Positions 7,816-18,195 are shown, counted from the stretch's first letter. The stretch is 64,000 nt of DNA from Rhodobacter sp. (GCA_016704435.1 JADJAB010000003.1:310001-374000); one strand, 5' to 3'. Notes: generated from the sequence alone by a model not told the origin. A program made the numbers and translations.

Positions 7816-8887
7816 AACAGCTGCTTCGGGGCACTTGCGGCGGGGTTGGTGATCGGGATCCTGGGCGGCGGCCAGCTGGGGCGGATGCTGTCGGTCGCCG
7901 CCAGCCGGCTGGGCTATCGCTGCCATGTCTATGAGCCGGGCGCGGCCCCGGCGGGCGACGTGGCCTTTGCGGTGACGACGGCATCCTACGCGGACGAGGC
8001 CGCCTTGCGCGCCTTTGCGGCCTCGGTCGATGTCATCACCTACGAGTTCGAGAACGTGCCGACCTCGGCGCTGGATCTGTTGGAGAGCCTGCGCCCGATC
8101 CGCCCGAACCGCCGGGCGCTGGCAATCAGCCAGGACCGGATTGCCGAGAAGGATTTCCTGAACGGCCTGGGCCTGCAGACCGCGCCCTGGCGGGCGGTCG
8201 GGTCCGAGGCCGACCTGGGCGCGGGCGGTCGACGCGCTGGGCTGCCCGTCGATCCTGAAGACCACGCGGCTGGGCTATGACGGCAAGGGCCAGGTGCGGC
8301 TGGAAGATGCCGCCGAGGTGCCGGCGGCCTGGGCGGCAATGCAGGGCGCGGCCTCGGTGCTGGAAGGATTCGTGGTCTTCGAGCGCGAAGTGTCGGTCAT
8401 CGCGGCGCGGGGGCTGGACGGGTCGGTCGCCTGCTTCGATCCGGGCGAGAACATCCACCGCGACGGCATCCTGCGGACCACCACGGTGCCGGCCCGGCTG
8501 ACTTCGGCCCAGCGCGCCGATGCGGTGCTGGTGGCGGCGCGCATCCTGAATGCGCTGGACTATGTGGGCGTGATGGGGTGGAGCTGTTCGTCACCGCAGG
8601 GCCTGCTGGTGAACGAGATCGCGCCGAGGGTGCACAACTCCGGCCACTGGACGCAGGCCGGCTGCACGGTGGACCAGTTCGAACAGCACATCCGCGCAGT
8701 GGCAGGGTTGCCGCTGGGCGACGGCGGGCGCTATGCCGATGTGGTGATGGAGAACCTGATCGGCGACGATCTGGATCGGGTGCCGGCGCTGTTGCGCGAC
8801 CGTGACGTGGCGGTGCATCTTTACGGCAAGGGCACGGCGCGACCGGGCCGCAAGATGGGCCATGTGAACCGGGTGCTCCGGCGGTAA
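7808..8887 (+). CDS. purK: 5-(carboxyamino)imidazole ribonucleotide synthase (multiple frameshifts)
   Basis: ATP-grasp enzyme making N5-CAIR from AIR, ATP and bicarbonate. The natural start is ATG 7808, overlapping the purE stop, but one G is missing from the run at 7828-7831; restoring it joins MTETAASG to GALAAGLVIGILGGGQLGRM. A second break is an extra G at 8223-8225, after which AVDALGCPSILKTTRLGYDG continues. A third (G run 8575-8578) and a compensating one near 8597 garble VELFVTA. The segments EIAPRVHNSGHWTQ and DLDRVPALL are intact. About four indels in one essential biosynthetic gene whose pieces together give full length indicate sequence errors. Confidence 0.9.
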
Positions 8888-8965
8888 GGCAGAGCCGCCT
8901 CGGGGCCCGTCGAGGGCCCGCGCGGCGGCGTTGCCACGAAGATCATCCGGGGGCCTTTGACAGGC

Positions 8966-8990
8966 GGGTCCTCCGGGGAGTTTTTGAAAG
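8966..8990. repeat. Degenerate copy of the intergenic GGAGTATTT-type repeat
   Basis: The sequence TCCTCCGGGGAGTTTTTGAA resembles the better copies at 19.25 and 44.85 kb (CCTCCGGCGGGAGTATTT...). It lies between purK and the poly-G tract. The match covers only the first half of the element. Confidence 0.35.
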
Positions 8991-9058
8991 AGCGGCTTCG
9001 CTGGCAGGTCGGCCGAGGGCGGCAGGTCGACCATAGCCGAGCAAAGTTGAGCGGGGGC

Positions 9059-9077
9059 GGGGGGGGGGGGGGGGGGG
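9059..9077. repeat. 19-base poly-G tract
   Basis: An uninterrupted run of 19 G on the plus strand, preceded by GCGGGGGC. It lies just after the probable stop of the minus-strand alpha/beta hydrosase gene (TGA at 9083-9081). It is by far the longest homopolymer in the window and falls in its most error-rich part, so its true length is uncertain. Confidence 0.9.
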
Positions 9078-9080
9078 CTT

Positions 9081-9807
9081 TCAGCGGCCACGCCGCTGCC
9101 GCCCTGGTCGAACTGCCCGTGCCGCAGGAAATGCGCCGTCTGGCGGATCACCGTGGGGTTCGCCATCATCCAGGTATGGCTGACCGGCAGGGTCAGGTGG
9201 TCGGCCATGCCCTCCAGCCTGGTGCTGGCGACCGTCACCTTGCCGTCGTCCGGGCCGGGCAGCAGTTGCGAGAACCAGGGCGACACCGAACGGGTGCCCG
9301 CGATGATGCCCAGCGGATAGTCCGGCAATGGCAGGCGGTTCGGCCAGCTTTCCGGCCCGGTGCCCAGTGTCAGCCCCGCCGGCCCGTTCACCATCTGGAA
9401 CACCCGCCAGTTCCCCAGCCGGTCCACCAGTTCCGAGCCATGGTTGGGCGGCGCCAGCATCACCACCCGGCCCAGCCCCTCGGGGTGCGCCCGTGCCAGC
9501 CAGTCGCGCACCAGGATGCCGCCCATCGAATGCGTCACGAAATGGGTGGGGCCGGTATGCGGCGCCTCGAAGGCGCGGGCAACGCCATCGACCAGGGCTT
9601 TCGGGCGCGGCCCGGGTCGACGGATAGGTGGCGTGTTCGACCTGGTAGCCCGCTGCCCGCAGCACCAGCCCGATGGCCGCGAGCGAGCGCGCGCTGCGGG
9701 CCAGGCCATGCACCAGGATCACCCTTGCTCCGGTGCCTTCGGGCACGCTGCCGGGCTTGGACGGCTGTGCGATCAGGGGGAAACAGGCGGTTCTGCATGG
9801 CCGCCAT
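9081..9807 (-). CDS. Alpha/beta-fold hydrolase, lipase-like (frameshifted)
   Basis: Pieces in different frames assemble into one protein. The N-terminal part is MQNRLFP, then LIAQPSKPGSVPEG and ARVILVHGLARSARSLAA (HG oxyanion-hole motif). The central part is FVTHSMGGILVRDWLA (nucleophile Ser in HSMGG), followed by VMLAPPNHGSELVD and, near the end, LTLPVSHTWMMANP with the likely catalytic His. Breaks: extra G in the run 9776-9780, a shift around 9601-9620, and a probable one near the end that brings TGA 9083-9081 into frame. It resembles bacterial triacylglycerol-lipase/acetyltransferase-like hydrolases; substrate unknown. Start (ATG 9807 or 9798) uncertain. Confidence 0.7.
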
Positions 9808-9949
9808 ATTGGTCCGCCCGGGCGGGATGCAAGGCCCGGTCTGCGCCGTGAAGGCCCGGCCCGCCGCGCGGCCTTCGCAGGTGCCGGTCCTTGGCTCGGG
9901 CGAATCGGTGCCGGACAGGGCCTGTGCCTGCTGATCGCCGGCGATCGGC

Positions 9950-10270
9950 CCGTTGCCCCTGCCGGGCGCGAAAGCCGTCGAGCAGCTTTTCGTCCAGTTC
10001 TCCAGATCCAGCAGCGCGTCATGCGCGCCTGCCGTCGCGCGGATCCTCGTCCCGCTCCAGCTTCTGGATCGCCGCGGTATCGCGGTTCCTGGGGGTTCTG
10101 GATCTCGAACACCATCAGGAAGGACACTGGTGCCGGTGTTGAACAGCCAGGTATCGAATAGTGAGCCGGGCCGGTCACGATCCAGGCCACGATCACCGCG
10201 ACCGCCAGAAGGAAGGTCCTGGGCCGCCCGCACCAATGCGAGACCGGCCTGGCGATTCCGAATAACCCAT
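9950..10270 (-). CDS. Low-affinity iron permease family protein (several frameshifts)
   Basis: ATG 10270 has an excellent Shine-Dalgarno sequence (AAGGAGG). The reading frame is broken at least four times. The pieces in order are FGIARPVSHWCGRPRTFLL, AVAVIVAWIVTGP, LFDTWLFNTGTSV, SFLMVFEIQN, RDTAAIQKLE, IRATAGAHDALLDLEN and LDEKLLDGF. This order (membrane helix, short loop, second helix ending in FLMVFxIQN, then a cytoplasmic helical tail) is that of the COG5478 low-affinity Fe/Cu permease family. The first break is a missing G in ATGGG(G). The 5' limit is firm, the 3' limit approximate. Confidence 0.7.
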
Positions 10271-10375
10271 GGCAGCCTCCTTGGCGCTGGATCGTGCGCC
10301 CCGCGACCGGCTCTGCAAGTCGCCGGCTGCGGCAAGGCTGGACAAGCCCGGCCTTCCGGCGCAACCCTGCGGCCC

Positions 10376-10827
10376 ATGGCCCGCTTCAAACCCCGCCTCG
10401 CCGCGCGTGCGCTGATCCTGTCCGACGACCGGCTGTTGCTGGTCAACGCCTATCCCGGCGGCCGGTCGGACCTGTGGTGCGCGCCGGGTGGCGGCTGTGA
10501 GGCCGGGCAATCGCTGCCCGCAAACCTGGCGCGCGAGGTGCACGAGGAAACCGGGCTGAGATCGCCGGGGGTGGCCCCGCCCTGATCAACGAATTCCACG
10601 ACCCGCAAAGCGGCTATCACCAGATCGACCTGTTTTTCCGCTGCACCATCCGCTCTGGCACACTGGACGCCGGCTGGCAGGACCCGGAGGGCGTGGTGAC
10701 CGAGCGGCAGTTCTTTTCGCGCGTCGAACTGGCTTCCGGGCGGGTGCGGTTCAAGCCCGACAGCCTGCCCGACGCCGCCTGGGGCGAGGGCTGCCTTTAC
10801 GACCCGCTGGAAGAGATCGTCGCATGA
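10376..10827 (+). CDS. Nudix hydrolase (frameshifted)
   Basis: Hydrolyses a nucleoside-diphosphate-linked substrate, identity unknown. MARFKPRLAARALILSDDRL opens the fold. The Nudix box is GGGCEAGQSLPANLA-REVHEETGL, which fits GX5EX7REUXEEXGU except that the first Glu is Gln. The frame breaks at 10567-10578 (G5, then C4), after which ALINEFHDPQSGYHQIDLFF continues to a stop at 10825-10827. The stop overlaps the next ATG (ATGA). Restored length about 150 residues. Confidence 0.85.
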
Positions 10828-11333
10828 GCCGGGCTTTCGTCAACGAGGATGCCGGGGCCGACCGGCCTGACCTGCCGGAACTGCCGGTCTCGGCCCATCC
10901 CAACCCGGTCACGCCGCGCGGACTGGCCGATCTGCAGGCGCGGCTGGCGGTGCGGCTGGCCGACCTGGCGGCGCTGAAGGCGCGGGCCGACCGGCTGGAC
11001 AAGCTGCCCGAAGCGGCGGCGGAGCGTGACATCCGCTGGCTGGAGGCACGGCTGAAATCGGCCGTGCTGGTCGATCCGGCGGGGCATGACCTGTCGGAGG
11101 TGGCTTTCGGGCTGGCAGTGACGGTGGCCGATGAGGATGGCGGCGAGACCACCTATGAGATCGTGGGCGAGGATGAGGCGGACGCCCCCAGGGGCCGCAT
11201 CGCGCCACAATCGCCGTTGGCGCGCGCACTTATGGGCGCACAGGTTGGCGACGAAGTGGTCTGGAAGCGGCCCGCAGGGGATGTTTCGCTGGAAGTTCTG
11301 AGGATTGCCCATGCCGACCATCCGTCTGCTTGA
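10824..11333 (+). CDS. GreA/GreB family transcript cleavage (elongation) factor
   Basis: 169 residues. The N-terminal half is an antiparallel coiled coil (TPRGLADLQARLAVRLADLA ... ERDIRWLEARLKSAVLV), which in Gre factors enters the RNA polymerase secondary channel. The C-terminal half is the FKBP-like domain (TYEIVGEDEADAPRGRIAPQ, SPLARALMGAQVGDEV). The extended N-terminus (SAHPNPVTPRGL) and loop are closer to GreB-like or nucleoside-diphosphate-kinase-regulator proteins than to GreA. The acidic coiled-coil tip of true Gre factors is not evident, so cleavage activity is uncertain. Translationally coupled to the Nudix gene. Confidence 0.75.
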   Translation: MSRAFVNEDAGADRPDLPELPVSAHPNPVTPRGLADLQARLAVRLADLAALKARADRLDKLPEAAAERDIRWLEARLKSAVLVDPAGHDLSEVAFGLAVTVADEDGGETTYEIVGEDEADAPRGRIAPQSPLARALMGAQVGDEVVWKRPAGDVSLEVLRIAHADHPSA

Positions 11334-11868
11334 CCCCGCAAAGGACGCAGGCCTTGTCGAAGACCTCTACCGCGCCGCGCCGGACTACTGGCTTCTGGCC
11401 GAAGGGGCTTGTGAACCGGATGGCAAGGCGGCCGGGTTCTTCGCCGACGGCCCGCCCGGTTGCGACCCGGCCGACAGCGACCGGCTGGGACTGTTTCTGG
11501 ACAGGCGGCTGAGCGGGGTGGCCGAGGTGTCCTATGGCTTTCCGGCCCAGGGCGACGCCTATCTGGGGCTGATGCTGCTGGCCCCCTGGGCGCAAGGAGC
11601 GGGGCATGGCCGCGCCTTTCTGGCCCATGCCGAGGCACTGGCCCGTGCCCGCGGCGCGCCGGCTCTCTATCTGGCGGTGCTGGATGCCAACCCGCGCGGC
11701 CGCGCCTTCTGGCAGCGCGAAGGTTTTCGCGCCACCGGACGGCGCCGGCTCGACGACACCGGACAATGGATCGAACGGCTGGAAACCCGCTTAGACCAGG
11801 GCCAGTTGCCATCTGCTCCGTCGACATCAGCCGCCGGCGGGTTCGCCAACCAGGGCTGGCCGTTGTAG
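11311..11868 (+). CDS. GNAT family N-acetyltransferase
   Basis: 185 residues from ATG 11311, which overlaps the end of the Gre gene by 23 bases. The GNAT acetyl-CoA site is recognisable (LGLMLLAPWAQGAGHGRAFL, with the Q/RxxGxG/A-type turn), followed by LYLAVLDANPRGRAFWQREG and FRATGRRRLDD. Substrate unknown. The last ~20 codons overlap the 3' end of the minus-strand gene; loss of one C near 11787 would end the protein at the TAG at 11792, so the true C-terminus is in doubt. Confidence 0.8.
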   Translation: MPTIRLLDPAKDAGLVEDLYRAAPDYWLLAEGACEPDGKAAGFFADGPPGCDPADSDRLGLFLDRRLSGVAEVSYGFPAQGDAYLGLMLLAPWAQGAGHGRAFLAHAEALARARGAPALYLAVLDANPRGRAFWQREGFRATGRRRLDDTGQWIERLETRLDQGQLPSAPSTSAAGGFANQGWPL

Positions 11869-12711
11869 ATCTTCAAAAGGCGGGCGCCACTGGCGTCAGG
11901 CCCTTTCAACTCGGCAGGATAGATCGACACGGGTCGCCGGGAGCGCCGACCGGGCCGCCGGAATTCTCGGCCCAGCGCTGGATTCGCACCCGCACGTCGA
12001 AGCGGTAGCCGCTCAATACCTGCTGGCCGTCGGTTTCATAGCTGGTCACCGTGCGGACCATGACGAAATCCTGCCCGTTCGTCGTATCGGTGCGGGTCTT
12101 GACCTCGCAGAATGCCTGCCCGGCAATCTCGACCGTGCCGGACGGATCGAGGATCAGCGTCATCGGCGTTGCCGAATAGCCTTGCAGGGTCTGCCCGGCC
12201 CTGGCGTTGAAACGCGCGGTGACATCGGCAAGCTCGTCCCCGTCCAGCCCGCCCGCCCAGACGAAGGGCAAGACCGCGTCCGGCAAGACGGGGGGCGGGG
12301 GTGCCGCGCCTTCGTCGGTGGCCGTGCCTGCGGCGTCGGCTGGCACGGGCGCCGGCAGTGAAATGTTGAAATCGCGGGCAAGTTCGGCACGATAGGCGCG
12401 GTCGAACAGCAAGAGGTCACGCATCATCTTCTCGGGAGAAGCCCCGCCGATAACCCAGCGGCGGATGATTGCTTCAAGCAGCCCGCCAAAGGGCACCGCG
12501 ACGATTTGATAGTCGTCCACAACGTCGAAGCCGAGGCCATCATCAGGAACCATGAACTTCGGCACCGCAGCACCGAACGATTCTTCAGCAGGCTCGATCC
12601 GGGCCTTTTGGCAGGGTGAAATACTGATCCGCCGTTGCGTCGCCTGTGCCCATCGGGAGCGGCCATGGCCGCACAGAAGGCCAAAGACAGGACGCGAAGA
12701 GTGTATGCCAT
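11791..12711 (-). CDS. Secreted protein of unknown function (frameshifted)
   Basis: ATG 12711 gives a signal peptide (MAYTLRVLSLAFCAAMAA). The frame then shifts and continues as SPCQKARIEPAEESFGAAVP, VDDYQIVAVPFGGLLEAII, LLFDRAYRAELARDFNISLP, a Pro/Ala-rich linker, and a beta-rich segment (TLILDPSGTVEIAGQAFCEV, VRTVTSYETDGQQVLSGYRF). A further shift near 11930 adds VSIYPAELKGPDASGARLLK and IYNGQPWLANPPA, ending at TAA 11793-11791. I do not recognise the family. The open frame that joins its middle to groEL is an artefact of indels at the groEL 3' end. Confidence 0.55.
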
Positions 12712-12830
12712 GCCGTATCCTGTCCCGACCATGAAACCCGGCGGCAAGGCACCGCCACGCGTTGAATGCTAACGGAAAAGGCCGATTTTCTCGTTGATGC
12801 CGATCAAGACCTTGGCTGGCAAGAAAGAAA

Positions 12831-12856
12831 AAAGGGCGCCGCAAGCGGCGCCCTTT
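12831..12856 (-). terminator. Rho-independent terminator of groESL
   Basis: A perfect 12-bp stem, AAAGGGCGCCGC / GCGGCGCCCTTT, with a 2-base loop. On the minus strand it is followed by TTTCTTTC. It lies 26 bases after the groEL stop. Confidence 0.9.
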
Positions 12857-12881
12857 CCTGTCTGTGTCAAGGTGGGATGGA

Positions 12882-14527
<1,646 letters not shown>

Positions 14528-14599
14528 TGTGCAGACTCCTCAAATTTCGGTTTCAGGTCGGATGGGCGATCTGCCCATCGTCCGGTCAGGAAAGCGGGA

Positions 14600-14887
14600 T
14601 CAGGCGATGATCCCCATGATGTCGCTTTCCTTCATGATCAGCATTTCTTCGCCATCCAGCGTCACTTCGGTGCCCGACCATTTGCCGAACAGGATGCGGT
14701 CGCCGGCCTTGACCGACGGCGCGATCAGCTCGCCCGAATCCTTGCGGGCGCCTTCGCCCACGGCGATGATTTCGCCCTCGGCGGGTTTTTCCTTGGCGGT
14801 ATCGGGGATGATAAGGCCGCCCTTTGTCTTGTCTTCGCCTTGAATGCGGCGAACCAGCACACGGTCATGCAGCGGTTTGAAAGCCAT
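14600..14887 (-). CDS. groS: Co-chaperonin GroES (10 kDa)
   Basis: 95 residues from ATG 14887 (MAFKPLHDRVLVRRIQGEDK). It carries the mobile-loop segment KTKGGLIIPDTAKEKPAEG, which docks on GroEL, and the roof/base strands GDRILFGKWSGTEVTLDGEE. It forms the heptameric lid of GroEL. AGGGAG lies upstream of this ATG, and the 14 further upstream codons are non-coding leader. The leader contains CIRCE. Confidence 0.97.
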   Translation of the reverse strand: MAFKPLHDRVLVRRIQGEDKTKGGLIIPDTAKEKPAEGEIIAVGEGARKDSGELIAPSVKAGDRILFGKWSGTEVTLDGEEMLIMKESDIMGIIA

Positions 14888-14922
14888 CTGGTAACACTCC
14901 CTTGGGTTCCAGGTTGAAACGG

Positions 14923-14949
14923 TTGGCACTCACCTGGAGCGAGTGCTAA
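14923..14949. promoter_or_regulatory. CIRCE operator (HrcA binding site) of groESL
   Basis: TTGGCACTC-N9-GAGTGCTAA, matching the consensus TTAGCACTC-N9-GAGTGCTAA with one mismatch. It lies between the -10 box and the groES start, the classical position for HrcA repression. No hrcA gene is in the window. Confidence 0.95.
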
Positions 14950-14957
14950 CGGCGCTT

Positions 14958-14986
14958 GATCTAGGCAAATCCGGGCCGGCTGTCAA
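14958..14986 (-). promoter_or_regulatory. Sigma-70-type promoter of groESL
   Basis: On the minus strand TTGACA (14986-14981), exactly 17 bases, then TAGATC (14963-14958). CIRCE begins 8 bases downstream, so bound HrcA would cover the transcription start. Confidence 0.85.
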
Positions 14987-15090
14987 CACCCGGTCCTTGC
15001 GGAATTTAGCCTTTGGCCGGAACGCGGCGGGGGTTGCACTTGGCGGGGCGAATGCCACCATGCGCCAACCCGTCCCGTCGAGAGTCGTTC

Positions 15091-16098
15091 ATGTCCCGCT
15101 TTCTCCGCCGCCTTGCCGCGCCGCTGATGTTCCTTCTGGCCCTGCCCCCCGCCGCCGGGGCCGAGTGCTTCGGGATGAACATCCTCGACATCATGCCGGC
15201 GGCCGAGCGGCAGGCGCTAGAGGCGGCGGCCAATGCCGTCCCCTATCCCGAAGGCAATTTCTGGACCGCCGAGAAAGGCGCGACGCGGCTGATCGTCATC
15301 GGCACCTATCATCTGGACGACCCGCGGCATCAGGCCGCGGTCGACCGCCTTGCCCCCGAAATCGCCGGGGCCGCAGCACTTCTGGTCGAAGGCGGGCCGG
15401 AAGAGGAAAAGGCGCTGGTCGCGCATATGGCCGAGAACCCGTCGGTGATGACCATCACCGAGGGCCCGACGCTGCTGGAATCGCTGCCCGAGGCCACCTG
15501 GAAACGGCTGTCCGCCGCCATGTCGGAACGCGGCATTCCGGGTTTCATGGCCGCCAAGCTCCAGCCCTGGTATGTCACGGTGCTCTTGTCGGTGCCGCCC
15601 TGCGCGATGGAGGATCTGGTCGACCCCAAGGGCCTCGACGGCATGCTGATCGACGCCGCCCTGGCCGCCGGGGTTCCGGTGCGGGCGCTGGAGCCCTATG
15701 ACACGGTGTTCAAGCTGTTCGACAGCTTTTCGCGCGCCGAGCAGGTCGACATGATCGAACAGACTCTGGCGCTGGAACCCTCGATCACCGATTTCTCGAT
15801 CACCCTGGCGGATGCCTATTTCGACGGCAAGGGCCGCCTGATGTGGGAACTGATGCGCCACCAGTCCTATGCGATGGAGGGCTATACCCGCGCCCAGGTC
15901 GATGAAGAGATGGCGCGGATGGAAGATGTGCTGATGGTGAAGCGCAACCGCGCCTGGATCCCGGTGATCGAAGCGGCGGCCGATGCGGGCCCGCTGGTGG
16001 TGGTGGCCTTCGGCGCGCTGCATCTTTCGGGCGAGGACGGGGTGCTGAACCTTCTGGCGGAGAACGGCTGGACCGTGGCGCCGATGGTGCTGCCATGA
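15091..16098 (+). CDS. TraB/GumN family protein, exported
   Basis: 335 residues from ATG 15091, with a signal peptide (MSRFLRRLAAPLMFLLALPP-AAGA). TraB/GumN features: VIGTYHLDDPRH near the N-terminus (GxxH), the Glu in LLVEGG, and the C-terminal FGALHLSGEDGVLNLL (second GxxH). These motifs are thought to bind metal in a Tiki-like fold, and function in bacteria is unsettled. First gene of a tightly overlapping operon with the MBL and EamA genes. Confidence 0.85.
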   Translation: MSRFLRRLAAPLMFLLALPPAAGAECFGMNILDIMPAAERQALEAAANAVPYPEGNFWTAEKGATRLIVIGTYHLDDPRHQAAVDRLAPEIAGAAALLVEGGPEEEKALVAHMAENPSVMTITEGPTLLESLPEATWKRLSAAMSERGIPGFMAAKLQPWYVTVLLSVPPCAMEDLVDPKGLDGMLIDAALAAGVPVRALEPYDTVFKLFDSFSRAEQVDMIEQTLALEPSITDFSITLADAYFDGKGRLMWELMRHQSYAMEGYTRAQVDEEMARMEDVLMVKRNRAWIPVIEAAADAGPLVVVAFGALHLSGEDGVLNLLAENGWTVAPMVLP

Positions 16099-16847
16099 TC
16101 CCGGCACTGGCGGGGCACCGGCTGGCCCGCGTGACGCTGCTGGACTGCGGCACCTTTTCGGTGCGTGGCGGAGAGCGGATCATCGGCATCCCGGCCTGGC
16201 TTCTGACCACCGACAGGGGCGCACAGGTGCTGGTCGATGGCGGTTTTCCGGCGGCCTATGGCAAGGATGACTCTGCCGCAGGGCTGGCCGACGGCCTCGG
16301 CGTGTTCGGCGCACTGGTGGATCACAGGCCGGAGAAGATGGTCGCGCCGCAACTGGCGCTGTGCGGCGTGGCGCCCGGCGATCTGGTGGCGCATGTGCTG
16401 ACGCATGGACATATCGACCATGTCGGCGCGCTGGATCTGATCACCTGCCCGTTGGTCCTGACAGAAATCGAACGTGCCGACCCGCGGCCGCGCTATTTCG
16501 GCGCCGTCCGCCCGCTGGCCTGGCCCGAGGTGCCCACGCTGGCGATCACGGGCGACACCGACCTGTGCGACGGCATCCGGCTGATCCCTACCCCCGGCCA
16601 CACGCCCGGCCACCTGTCGTTGCTGCTGACTCTGCCCGAAGGCCCGCCGCTGATCCTGGCCGCCGACGCGATCAACCGCCGCTCGGAACCGGAGGAGGGT
16701 TTTGCAGATTCGGCGGACCCCGCCGCCGCGCGCCGTTCGGCCGACCGGCTGTTCGCACTGCAGCGAGACACCGGCGCCCGGCTGATCCATGGCCACGAGC
16801 CGACGGAATGGCCCGTCCTGCCCAAGGCCCCGCAGGCCCTGAGGTGA
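16095..16847 (+). CDS. MBL-fold metallo-hydrolase, possible lactonase-type
   Basis: 250 residues starting in the TraB stop (ATGA). The metal site is THGHIDHVGAL (HxHxDH), then TPGHTPGHLSLLL, Asp in AADAIN and His in IHGHEPTEW. An N-terminal LLDCGTF and the overall length resemble N-acyl-homoserine-lactonase-like MBL enzymes, but the same pattern serves many substrates, so only the fold is secure. Confidence 0.8.
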   Translation: MIPALAGHRLARVTLLDCGTFSVRGGERIIGIPAWLLTTDRGAQVLVDGGFPAAYGKDDSAAGLADGLGVFGALVDHRPEKMVAPQLALCGVAPGDLVAHVLTHGHIDHVGALDLITCPLVLTEIERADPRPRYFGAVRPLAWPEVPTLAITGDTDLCDGIRLIPTPGHTPGHLSLLLTLPEGPPLILAADAINRRSEPEEGFADSADPAAARRSADRLFALQRDTGARLIHGHEPTEWPVLPKAPQALR

Positions 16848-17710
16848 TGCCACCGCGCCGCGCCGGGCTTCTGATGCTGCTGGGCGCGACGCTGGCATGG
16901 AGCACGGCCGGCCTGTTTGCCCGCGCCATCGCACTGGATACGCCGACGGTGATCCTGTGGCGCGGCTGGGCGGGGGCGGCGGGGCTGCTTGCATTGCTGC
17001 TGGCGCTGAAGGGCCGGGCCGGATTGCGCGACGTTGCCCGTCTTGGCCCGCTGGGCTGGGCCTATGCGCTGTTCTCGGGTCTAGGGGTCCTGTGCTTTGT
17101 CGGCGCGCTGAAGGCCACCTCGATCGCCCATGTCGCCATCATCTATGCCACGCTGCCGTTTATCGCCGCCGGGCTGGGCTGGGTACTGTTGCGCGAACGG
17201 CCCGGCAGCGCGGCCCTGGTCGCGGCCCTGGTGGCGCTGGCCGGGTCGGTGATCATGGTCGGCCTTGGCGGCGACGGCACATGGTGGGGCGACCTGATGG
17301 CGCTGGGCATGGCGCTGGCCATGGCGGCGCTGATCCTGATCGCCCGCGCCCGGCCGCAGCTTCCGGCGCTGGCGGCCGGCATCCTCGGCTCGATCTGGGC
17401 GCCGGCGGCCTGCCTGCCCTTCGCCAGCCTCGACGGCGTGACGCCGCAGGCGCTTGGGATGATGATCGCCTTCGGGCTGGTCAACTCCACCCTTGCCTTC
17501 GCGCTGTTCATCTTCGGCGCGCGGCTGGTCGCGCCAGTGGAGACCGCGCTGATGGGCGCACTGGAAGTGCCGGTGACGCCGCTCTGGGTCTGGCTGGTGT
17601 TCGACGAGTTGCCCACGCCCGCCACCCTTCTGGGCGGCGGGCTGGTGCTGGCGGCGGTGGTCGGCCACATCCTGTGGACCGCGCTGCACTCGGAACGCCG
17701 GAACCTGTGA
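16847..17710 (+). CDS. EamA (DMT) family transporter
   Basis: 287 residues, two EamA repeats and about ten membrane helices (LLMLLGATLAWSTAGLFARA ... LLGGGLVLAAVVGHILWTAL). The segment ATSIAHVAIIYATLPFIAAG and the glycine-rich helix ends are typical of drug/metabolite exporters. ATG 16847 shares its A with the MBL stop (TGATG). Transported compound unknown. Confidence 0.85.
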   Translation: MPPRRAGLLMLLGATLAWSTAGLFARAIALDTPTVILWRGWAGAAGLLALLLALKGRAGLRDVARLGPLGWAYALFSGLGVLCFVGALKATSIAHVAIIYATLPFIAAGLGWVLLRERPGSAALVAALVALAGSVIMVGLGGDGTWWGDLMALGMALAMAALILIARARPQLPALAAGILGSIWAPAACLPFASLDGVTPQALGMMIAFGLVNSTLAFALFIFGARLVAPVETALMGALEVPVTPLWVWLVFDELPTPATLLGGGLVLAAVVGHILWTALHSERRNL

Positions 17711-17731
17711 TGGTCCCGGCGCCGTTTTTTC

Positions 17732-17902
17732 TCAGCCGCCTCTGCCTTTGCCGGGCAGCCGCAGGGGTTTCAGCACCGGCGCAAGGCCCCGGCCGGACTT
17801 CGCGGCCCAATGCGGGGTGGCTTTCCTGGCGTCCCCAGGTTTCCTGAGATCATTGTCGGTCTTGCCCGCGCCCGGCGCGGGGGATTTCGGTTTGTTCGGC
17901 AT
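17732..17902 (-). CDS. Possible small basic protein
   Basis: 56 residues (MPNKPKSPAPGAGKTDNDLR..., ending LRLPGKGRGG), very rich in Lys, Arg, Gly and Pro and probably disordered. GGAAGG lies about 8 bases before ATG 17902. No family recognised. It could be chance coding in high-GC DNA; the Lys content and RBS are the only support. Confidence 0.35.
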   Translation of the reverse strand: MPNKPKSPAPGAGKTDNDLRKPGDARKATPHWAAKSGRGLAPVLKPLRLPGKGRGG

Positions 17903-18195
17903 CTGATGGCCTTCCGGAACGGATGGGCGCATCCCGGCAGAAAGCCGGGATCAGGCGACACGCCCCAAGGGGCGTTCAGCGGTGCAGGACCATTGTCAGG
18001 ATACTCCTGTCAGAGGGAAAACCGGGGCCGGCCTTGCGCCGCCCGTGGGCCTAGCCGCGCCAGGCGCGACAAGCGGTGATTTCCATCGCAGGACACTCCT
18101 CTTTCCGAGGCGGGAAGCCTGCAAGGGACCTCCCTCAAAGTCAACCGACCTGCCGTTGCTGCAATGCAGCATCCCGCCGTCGCGCACCGTTGCCG
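17903..18195. other. Intergenic stretch with two small hairpins
   Basis: No convincing gene on either strand. It contains ATCCCGGC-agaaa-GCCGGGAT (about 17930-17951) and CGCCCC-aa-GGGGCG (about 17961-17974), neither followed by a clear T-run. The ppaC promoter begins at its right end. Confidence 0.5.

Noticed and set aside
9059..9077. Phase-variable contingency locus
   Set aside because: The tract lies outside or at the very end of a gene, not in a promoter or 5' coding region, and is in the worst-quality stretch; there is no read evidence of variation.
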